A stretch of DNA of 64,000 nt from Salvia splendens (lineage: Eukaryota > Streptophyta > Magnoliopsida > Lamiales > Lamiaceae), in assembly GCF_004379255.2 (NCBI RefSeq), contig NC_056039.1:10811711-10875710 (forward strand). Direction: 5' to 3'. Both the position numbers and the translations under genes were made by a program. Of the stretch, positions 56,619 through 64,000 are shown piece after piece; positions within the stretch are counted from its first letter, which is position 1, and each line of letters starts with the position of its first letter. Under the pieces are notes generated by a model. That model did no database searches and was not told the DNA's origin. It worked only from the letters and a program-made list of their open reading frames with translations.

Positions 56619-57407
56619 CTACTGTCCAGGGTTGCTGAAGTTAAGCCACCTATCTGCAAAATCCTCTGGAAGCCGAGTTCGGTTGTTCCGAGCAGATGAA
56701 GAATAAGCAGGTCGACGAGATGCTATCCTCGACCCAACGCCTCTTCCCCGAGCCCGAGAAGTCCTAACACCTCGGCGATGAAGAGTCTCTGCAATAAGCA
56801 TCTGCTGATCTTGCTCGCTCATAGTCACAACTCCTCGGCGAATTTCAGTCCGTCCCTGTCTTGACGATTCCGGTTGCTCCTGAGCCCGTTCTCGTCTTGA
56901 CGTTTCCGGCTGTTCCGGAGTTTGTTGTTGACTGGGAGTAGGATTTTGAACAAGGGAACCAGAGGCTTGATCTGGAGTGCGAGCATCTGTTGGCGGGAAA
57001 TGCCTAAGGAATCTCTCGATTGCGGGATGCCGGGAAAGAATGATGTCGTACCGAGAAGCCCAGCGCCGTAATGATTTCACAACTTGTTGGCAAGCCGAGC
57101 TCTCCAGCGCATTGCTCCTCCGGAGTACATGATATTCCTCCCACAGTTCGTCAACTCGACTCTGAACATCTGATATGGTCACTCCCCCGCGCACACGGAT
57201 GTAATCCTCGTACGCAGTCCTCTCAGCAATGGTCGTATTCAGCTCGGCCTCCAGATCCTTCTTATCGGACTCTAAGTCCTTATTATCGGCCTCCAGCTTC
57301 ACTAAACGAGCCAGAAGCTCGTCATTCTTCGTCTGATCGGCTATAGCTCTTTTCTCAGCTTCGTCTAAAGCCGAAGAGTACAGCCGTTTCCAGTGAAGTA
57401 TCTCCAT
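56619..57407 (-). CDS. Antisense coiled-coil ORF inside the Tat element
   Basis: 262 aa from an ATG at 57407. The first ~100 residues are strongly heptad-like (LLARLVKLEADNKDLESDK, KDLEAELNTTIAERTAYED), predicting a coiled coil. A WASRYDIILSRHPAIERFL segment, a Gln/Pro/Ser-rich linker and a basic tail (TSRARGRGVGSRIASRRP) follow. The frame is intact. It lies downstream of, and in the same direction as, the antisense gene at 57611-59472, and may be a further exon or a separate protein. Function unknown. Confidence 0.6.
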   Translation of the reverse strand: MEILHWKRLYSSALDEAEKRAIADQTKNDELLARLVKLEADNKDLESDKKDLEAELNTTIAERTAYEDYIRVRGGVTISDVQSRVDELWEEYHVLRRSNALESSACQQVVKSLRRWASRYDIILSRHPAIERFLRHFPPTDARTPDQASGSLVQNPTPSQQQTPEQPETSRRERAQEQPESSRQGRTEIRRGVVTMSEQDQQMLIAETLHRRGVRTSRARGRGVGSRIASRRPAYSSSARNNRTRLPEDFADRWLNFSNPGQ

Positions 57408-57610
57408 CTCCTTGAGTACAAAGCAGCTATATTAGTTCGGCAGCTGTACCGAGCAGATAGTAAAATACAACAGGAATAAAGGCGAGTACGAAAAGCTTAT
57501 ACGAAGACAAGTGTAGAGAATTTTTCATTCACAAGGAAAATTTTCTACACTAGGAGGGCTTCAAGGCCATTTTACAAGGAAGAAACTAGACTAAGAGAAG
57601 GGAGACGAAA

Positions 57611-59472
57611 TCATACTCCGCCAGCTTCGTCTCCGGCTCCTTGGTCTGGTTCAGCTTCTTTCTCCTGAGCTACCTCAGCCTCGGCCTCGCATCCTGCCGG
57701 CCTCGCCTCCGCCTCCTGATCGGCTTCCTTCTCCGGATCCCAGGCCCGCTCGACTTCGGCCTCCAGCTCCAGCGGCTCGGCCTCACCCTCTCCGTTGTAA
57801 GTCGAAGCGGGTGAAACGGGTCCCACGGAGGCAAAGATAGCCTCCAGGTTCTCGTCCCGATCAGCTCGACAACTCCGGACTCGGTCTGCAGAAAGCAGGA
57901 CCGAGGATGAAGCGAGCTCCTCAAGGAGCGGCAGATTCTGAAGCCGAGCTGCTATCTCTCGGCTGTACAGAGGCAGCACGACGTCGGCCCCCTGCTCGCC
58001 CTTATCGGTAATTAGCCTTACCAGACTACCGACAAAGGCCGAGAACTGGCTGCTCAAAAAGAGTTTCTCCGTGTAAACACGGAGAGCCTCCCCTTGGGCA
58101 AGCCACGGCAGCAGCATCCCTCCGTTTCGTCTGCTCTCGCTGGATGACGAGCTGGTTTTTGGCAAACTGAGCTTCATCCTGGGCCGAAATCCTAGCAGCT
58201 CTGGCCTTCTCAAAGTTAGCCTCAGCCTGTTCGGCCCGATGACAAGCAGCCGCCAACTTCCTCTGCATCTCAGCATAGTCATTGGACGCTTTGGAGAGTT
58301 CGACGGCGACGAGCTTGGAGAGCATATCGTTCCTCTGAAAATGGAATAAAGAAAAAAGTCAACAAAGGGGCCACAAAAAATACAGGAAAAAAGCAAGGCC
58401 AGAAAATCAAAAGAGAATTCACCTCGGCGAAGTCCGTGGGCCATAAAAACGGCTCACAGATATGTTCCGAAGGAGGCGCCAAGACCACATCTTTCTCTGG
58501 CGCTCTCGGGGGCTTCTGGGCCTTCCCCTTCCCCTTTGCCGAAGTCGACTCCGGCTTCTTCGGATCCGAAGAGGTTTTTTGCCTTTTCGGAGTCCTCTCG
58601 GCATCAGACGCCGAGCTGGTGGTTTTCGGCCTCTCCGGCTCCTTGGACTCCGAAGATTTGCGGCTAGCCTTATTCAGCATGTACACTGCCAAAAAGCAAG
58701 AAAGCAAGGTCAGATTTTCTTCGTTAAAGCAGTAGAGCATAAAGATAAAGAGAAATCCTCACCCTCGGCCTTCTTCGTCCGAAGACGAGATGTCGAACAC
58801 GACGTCGCCCTTGACGAGCTCAGACTCCGTGTATTGTTTCCTAATCATAGGAATCTTATTGAGCTCGCCCTCGAGCTCGGCCAACGGTTCTAACCGAGGA
58901 TGAGGAATCACAGACTTCGGCCCTCTCCAGGGAAAGCCCGGAGCCGCTGTCCTATTATAAAAAAAGAAGCGGTTTTGCCATTTCGGCCACTTGGTTTTGC
59001 AGAATGCCCTAAAAGGCTGTAAGGGGATCAAGTAAAACCAAGATCCTTTCCTTTTAAATTGGAAAAAATTAAGGATTGCCCGCAGAGACAGATCCTTATC
59101 TAGCCTACGGAGTTCGGCAGCAAAAGCCGACAAGTGCCTCCAAGAATTCGGAGTCACCTGACCTAAAGGGAGTTGAAAAAAATCAAGAAGCTCTACAAAA
59201 GGTGGGGGAAGAGGGAAACGAAGCCCGCATTCTAAGCAGGCTTCGTAAACGGTGGCATAACCCTCCGGCGGGTCGTTAGCCCTATGATCATCGTCGGGAA
59301 CCACCGCCTTCCCCCCGGGAAGAAGATATTTTTCGTGTAGAGATATCACGGTGTCCTTACTCAAGACGCTGTGAAAGTATTCTACAGTCTTCTCTCCGGA
59401 CTCTTTCCGGCTAGAAGACCCCTTGCCCCCTTTCCTACCGCTACCTAACTCGGAAGAAGAAGAAGAAGACAT
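57611..59472 (-). CDS. Antisense spliced gene with putative gypsy-type transposon domain (partly degraded)
   Basis: Start ATG at 59472 after a serine-rich run. The first exon (to about 58764) reads YEACLECGLRFPLPPPFVEL and LPLGQVTPNSWRHLSAFAAE, which I associate with the plant 'putative gypsy type transposon' domain (Pfam PF04195). Exon 2 (about 58690-58422, Lys/Ser/Pro-rich with KRQKTSSDPKKPES) and exon 3 (58333 onward, coiled coil LSKASNDYAEMQRKLAAACH) join through clear splice signals. The exon 1/2 phase does not fit my chosen sites. Near 58130 exon 3 needs a one-base frame change to continue to YTEKLFLSSQFSAFVGSLV and the acidic end at 57611. So it is either decaying or not fully resolved here. 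Confidence 0.6.
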
Positions 59473-60521
59473 GGTTCTTACTCTTTGCAAAATCTGAAGA
59501 AATTCTGAAGAAATTCTTGAAAGCGGAAGGAAATTTTTACGCAAAGGAGATAGAGTGCAGAAGAAGCAGTCGCAAAAGTGCTTCAATGATGAAGAAAGAG
59601 CATATTTATCAGATTCGGGAAAGATTTCGAGATCGTTGCGCCGTTTCGAATCCCACCTTTTCAGGATTCAACGGCCGGATTTTACTGTCGCATTTAATGC
59701 AGGCACGCGCAAGGCACGTCCCCTGACGTCAGCCTCCCCCTTACCATTATCCAGAATGCCGAAGTGACTCACCTCGCCGAAGTGATTCACTTCGCTTTTC
59801 GGGGGGGGGTAGTGATGGGGTACGAACTAAACCCTAATGGCAAGCCCAATAACAGTGACGGCCCATCAGCCCAGAGCCCAAGAAAGAGTATCTGTTCGGC
59901 ACCAAAGAGTTCGGCACGACCAAAGAGTTCGGACTCAGCCTACAGCTCGGTAAAAGCCGACCAGTCAAGCTCTCTTCTCAGATCGGCAAGAGCTGATCGG
60001 TAAAGTCCAGCAGTTCGGTCTCAGCATTCGACCGAACTAGGAATTAGTGGACTCATGAAAGGCCTCCACGACCTCCGCTATACCCACGATCTATTTAGTG
60101 GTACGAAGCAGTTATTGAGCAGTTATTGCTCACCCACGATCTTGTTAGTGGGGCTGCAAACCACGATCTTAGTTCAATGTATAAATAGAACTTAGATCAG
60201 ATAGAAAAGGGTTAAGCTCTCTAGAGATAAAAACTCATATAGCAAGTCTGTGTTGTAAGCTGTAATCCCAGATCAAGCAATACAATCTTGCCCCCCCCTT
60301 TTTCCCGTGGACGTAGATTTACTTCAGTAAATCGAACCACGTAAATTCTTTGTGTCATAGTCTTTATTCTCTACCAGCATTTACTCACATCAAAAATTCG
60401 CGCAATCATCACCAATAAATCAAAGTGTGGTTCTATTTTCAATAATAATATTTCAATAATTTTTTTTTCTCTTCCATACTTAGCTAATTGTGCACTAAAA
60501 TCATGCCCTTTATTTGAAATA

Positions 60522-60764
60522 CTCTCTCCGTCCACAAAAAATAAACTAGTTTTGTCATTTTGGGTCGTCCACCAAAACTAGACTTACTCTAAAAATGGAA
60601 AGTTTTAAATCAATAACTTACCTTACACATCATTTTAAATGTGGACTCCACAATCCGCTAACACTACTTCCACCACATTTTCTCTCATTTTATCTTACTT
60701 TACCAATTGCTTATTAAAACTCGTACCGTTTATAACTTTGACTATTTTTTATGGAATGAGGGAT
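60522..60764. mobile_element. Stowaway MITE (diverged)
   Basis: The left end CTCTCTCCGTCCACAAAAAA and the right end TTTTTATGGAATGAGGGAT form a degenerate inverted repeat with TA on both sides. Confidence 0.75.
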
Positions 60765-61512
60765 TATAATTTTTTTCTTAAAGGTCCTCGAAAAAATCTA
60801 ATTATTGAATATATGGAAAGAATAAAATAAAACCTTATTTCCAACCTAAGTTCCATGTTTTTTTAAAAGTATTTTGTCAAAAATCTTATTTTAAATCTAT
60901 AAATCCTTTTTTTATTATGAGTGCATTAATGCCAATAAATAAAACCTTGCCCGTGCAAACATATCTACAAATCATGCCCTCTAGTCCAATGGATCGAAGC
61001 TATATAGGCTTTCCATATAAATTGTTTTCCTAATAAGGTTGTGTTTATAAGTAGAATGTGGAATCGATCTAAGATCGTTAATTTTTGTATATAAAAGTAT
61101 CACCGCATCCGTATGATTACTTTGACAATAAAACTATAATTTCAATATATAATTATTTCATGTTTTGTGAAAGCACACTTTGTTGTTTTCTTAGTTTTTC
61201 AAGAGAGCGCGACAATTCGACCAAATTACGAATTCAATCCAAACACAATTAATATTCAAGAGCCCTCGTAAAAATAAGCAGGTGATAGTGGCACTCATTT
61301 TTTCGTTTTTATAGTTTGGATACTAATATTGGTAGTCAATTTTAAGAAATAGTGAACTTCAAGATTGATCCCTCAAAAATGAGATTTGCACGTTTTAGAT
61401 TCTGAATTCGAAAAAATATCATTATAAGTCTCTAGAAAATCATTAATAACGTTTTTAACGCCCTTCTGCATTTATTCTTCACCATTTTGCTCTTTAACTC
61501 CTTAACATAATA

Positions 61513-61708
61513 CTCCCTCCAGTCTCCTAGAAATAGGTCATTTAGGATTAGCATGAGTTTTAATGTGTAATTTGTAAAGTAAGAGAAATGAGAAAAAAGT
61601 AGTTGAAATTGTATAGTGGATGATGGGACACCCATAATGATAAAATAAAAGATAATGAGAAAAAGGTTGCCATAAATAAATGGATATGAACTAGTTTTAT
61701 GGGAAGTA
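61513..61708. mobile_element. Stowaway MITE (right end decayed)
   Basis: The left end CTCCCTCCAGTCTCCTAGAA is clear; the right side CTAGTTTTATGGGAAGTA is the diverged inverse. Internal sequence resembles the Stowaway at 23165-23393 (GTAGTTGAAATTGT, GTGGATGATGGGA). Confidence 0.65.
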
Positions 61709-62301
61709 TTTAATATAAATTTGTTGGTATCGTAGACATTCAAATCTAACATTACACATTTTTTCTTAAGTTTCAAATTATATAAAATATAATATATATA
61801 TATATATATAATCATATTTAATTACTACATTATTCTTTTTAATAATAGTAAATAGTTAAAGTGGATAAAGAGTAAAGTAACAAAGAGAATAATATAGAGA
61901 AGACTTTTATCTTTTTTTTTATTCTTTCTCCACTTAAACTATTTATTCATTTTTTTAAAATGAGTGTAGAATATGAAATGACTCTACTGTAGAATGGAGA
62001 GAATAGTAAATTTTATGATAATATTTGATGTATAATATTTTGCTGAGTTTAAATATCTCTGTTTTTTCTTTCTGAATTTGACATCGTAGAAATTCCATTG
62101 ACTCATCATTTTTATTACAAAACATTTAGGTATTACAAAACATTTAGGCCCCTTTTGTTTGTAAGAATTCTTACAAACAAAGTAATCTGATTTCTAGAAT
62201 TCTAAAACTAGTGTTTGTTTCAATAATAAGAAAACAAGGAAAGTAATGTGATTCCTAAAATCAAGGAAAGTTAGTGGAAAATGGGGGATTCTGATTCCTT
62301 A

Positions 62302-64000
62302 GGGCGTGTTTGATAGGCGTGCACACCAAGATAACAACCTATTTTCTGGTCTAAAAGCACGTTTGATAGCATTGTTATTCTTACTCTGTGGCCCTTGAAA
62401 ATATGCCTGGCCCACCCAGGCCAAAGAAACTATCCCGAATTTCACAGAAACCTTTTCCGATTTTTCTTCTGCGTTTATTTTTTGCATTGGAGTATGTGTC
62501 AGGAAAGTGATCGTCATTGTCTAAATTAACCTTCCTAGAATTCAAAAATTTAGGGCTTTCACCAAAATTTGAGAGGAGAGTGGCGAACGGATTCATATTT
62601 GAATATCACTCCCTCCCGTCGACGAAACTCGGTGTGCCCAATCTTTGAATCAACAGACTCCTCTTCATCTTCCCTTCCACAATCAAAAGTCGGTGAGTGT
62701 CTTCTTCACCATCACTTTTTCTGCGCATTTGGGCGATTATGTCGTGAAGTTTGGGCGTAGTTTTTTCTGAGTAATTTCTGAGTAATTTCTGTGTAATTGT
62801 CAGTTTTCTTCAACCTCCTTGGTCCGGGTGGACTTGTTTTTTTGTTGATGCCGAAAAACTGCCAATCTCACAGAAATTGCGATTTCATAATTTGCTCTGT
62901 AACATAATACCCACTCCTGTGTTCGCAGAAATTGCGAGTTCATAATTTGCTGTGTAACGATTACACACAGACATGGCAGAAATTGCGATTTCATGATTTG
63001 GTTGGTGTTGTGTTTTGGTTTGAATTTCTGTCTATTTTCTGAGGTAAAATTTCAGCAGGAGATTACAATAGGTTCTGGAACAATGGCCAATGGGGGTTTG
63101 TCCAATGAAGCTCTCGTTTTGATGATTTTAGACATTATTCGAGTACATCGATTAAGGATTACTTGTTGCCTTCTAGCATATGGGCTACTAGGAGATGGAG
63201 ACGAAGATTTGGCTGGTCGAAGGGTTAGGCGTAGGTTTTCTCATACAGAACGCATTCCCACACAGGTGGATCGCCACACGCGACTTTTGGGACTAAATGA
63301 CCAGGAATGTATTGATAGTTTTCGAATGGATAGGAATTCCTTTGGCCGACTATGTATACTGCTACGTGAATGGGGTGGCTTAGTAGATGGAAAATACATT
63401 ATGGTCGAAGAACAAGTTGCGATGTTTTTGTCAGTACTTGCCCATCACAAGAAAAATCGCGTGGTTCGATTTGAATTTCGGCGTTCCGCGCAAACTGTAT
63501 CACATTATGTTCATGATGTGCTCAAAGCTGTGATTATGTTGCATGAACTATTTTTGGCGAAGCCGGTACCAGTCGATGAGCACTGCCAGGACGCGAGGTG
63601 GAAGTGGTTTCCGGTGAGATATTCATTCAGACATTGTTATCCACATATTTTACTGTACAATTTGATTTTGCATAAGAATTGCATATCTTGTTTGATCTTG
63701 TGTATTTGGTTGCTGAGATGTTGTAGGGTTGCTTGGGAGCATTGGACGGGACATATATCAACGTATTAGTTGATAGCGAAGATAAACCACGCTTCCGGAG
63801 TAGGAAGGGCCAGATTGCAACAAATACAATTGCTGTTTGTACTCGGGACATGCGTTTTGTTTACGTTCTAGCCGGTTGGGAGGGATCTGCCGGAGACGCT
63901 AGGGTGTTACGTGACGCAGTGACACGTGCACATGGTTTAAAAGTACCTAGAGGTGAGTCAATTGTTTAGGGCATCTTCATGGTTTATCATTGGCTGAATT
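62302..64000 (+). mobile_element. PIF/Harbinger-like element, left part (runs off window)
   Basis: GGGCGTGTTTGATAGGCGTG starts right after TTA (62299-62301), the expected Harbinger target, and a related GTTTGATAGCATTG repeats 40 bp inside. The right end is beyond the window, so element status is inferred from this end and the transposase-type gene it precedes. Confidence 0.5.
63083..64000 (+). CDS. HARBI1/ALP1-like DDE nuclease (partial, 3' end outside window)
   Basis: Exon 1 (63083-63613) encodes [20 protein letters not shown], a helix-turn-helix type region and [20 protein letters not shown]. Exon 2 (63727-63952) joins after KWFP in phase 0 and carries [16 protein letters not shown], with the first catalytic Asp, and [16 protein letters not shown], with the second. 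The third acidic residue lies beyond the window. The ATG at 63083 is preferred over 62993 because a good 3' splice site (ATTTCAG, to 63054) lies between them. A likely 5'UTR donor (GTGAGTG) is near 62692. No stop or frameshift is seen, in contrast to the other Harbinger genes here. It could be an active transposase or a domesticated ALP1-like gene. Confidence 0.85.

Larger units (their letters stand above)
49493..60411 (+). mobile_element. Tat-lineage Ty3/gypsy LTR retrotransposon, near complete (10.9 kb)
   Basis: The 5' LTR is 49493-50090 and the 3' LTR 59813-60411, each about 598 bp starting TGATGGGGTACGAACTAAAC, roughly 98% alike by eye. The primer site TGGCGCCGTCTGTGGG follows at 50092, and the G-rich polypurine tract (TTCGGGGGGGGGTAG) lies at 59798-59812. 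The order is gag-protease, RT, RNase H, second (archaeal-type) RNase H, integrase, then a long region with tandem repeats and antisense ORFs. Dual RNase H is a hallmark of the Tat lineage. Outer flanks (GTGAT left, CCAAT right) do not match, pointing to later recombination. Confidence 0.93.
60412..62301. other. AT-rich spacer with Stowaway elements
   Basis: It contains two Stowaway-type MITEs (60522-60764 and 61513-61708), a TA microsatellite (~61795-61810), and near 62145-62300 half of another small inverted-repeat element (CCCCTTTTGTTTGTAAG) cut by the Harbinger element at 62302. No gene was recognised. Confidence 0.6.

Noticed and set aside
56184..56699. Plus-strand ORF of 171 aa with 13-residue repeats and its antisense counterpart
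   Set aside because: Both follow from the 39-bp repeat array; being open on both strands is a repeat effect.
62993..63082. Upstream ATG at 62993 as the start of the HARBI1/ALP1-like gene
   Set aside because: The 30 extra residues are hydrophobic and family-untypical, and a strong 3' splice site lies between the two ATGs, so this is more likely the 5'UTR intron.

Overview
This is a nuclear window from a flowering plant. The evidence is plant-only gene families (a DYW-class PPR protein, a subclass III SnRK2 kinase, an HHO/NIGT1-type GARP factor, a patatin-like lipase), spliced genes with GT-AG introns, AT-rich spacers and a dense plant transposon load (Stowaway MITEs, PIF/Harbinger, Mutator-like, Ty1/copia, Ty3/gypsy Tat). 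The style of the repeats suggests an asterid, possibly Lamiales. That is an impression, not a measurement.

Layout. 1-3 kb: spacer with a decayed Stowaway and a 125-bp tandem duplication. 3.0-5.1 kb: intronless PPR-DYW gene (-). 5.5 kb: tRNA-Trp(CCA). 6.5-12.15 kb: eight-coding-exon SnRK2 gene (-), OST1/SnRK2.6-like, 355 aa, all introns phase 0. 12.5-15.3 kb: two non-autonomous Harbinger elements. 15.4-15.7 kb: TOM7-like gene (-) with a shifted middle section. 15.96-20.8 kb: two related Mutator-like non-autonomous elements separated by a TA microsatellite. Both carry a 44-bp minisatellite and pieces of host genes (polyphenol oxidase, probably alternative oxidase, and unidentified ones). 23.2-27.8 kb: a Stowaway, a Harbinger MITE, and a Harbinger element with a dead transposase interrupted by an LTR-like insertion that holds eight co-varying palindromes. 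28.7-29.8 kb: five-exon GARP gene (+). 32.0-33.7 kb: five-exon patatin-like lipase (-). 35.5-40.8 kb: Ty1/copia element (-) with near-identical LTRs but broken genes; one LTR holds a later Stowaway. 43.7-45.7 kb: Harbinger derivative with only the MYB-like ORF1. 46.2-49.0 kb: Ty3/gypsy element with gag but no pol. 49.0-60.4 kb: Tat-type Ty3/gypsy element with dual RNase H, a UAG-CAA-TCA stop between gag-protease and pol, and antisense genes before the 3' LTR. 62.3 kb to the end: start of a Harbinger element or ALP1/HARBI1-like gene running off the window.

The host genes do not form a pathway; they are independent plant genes among transposons. The distinctive biology is in the mobile DNA: gene-fragment capture with minisatellite growth, a co-varying palindrome array, a readthrough-type stop in a Tat element, antisense spliced genes inside that element, and a gag-only element with an unrecognised second ORF. 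All exon boundaries were placed by reading splice signals by eye, checked by phase and family homology from memory. No search was run.
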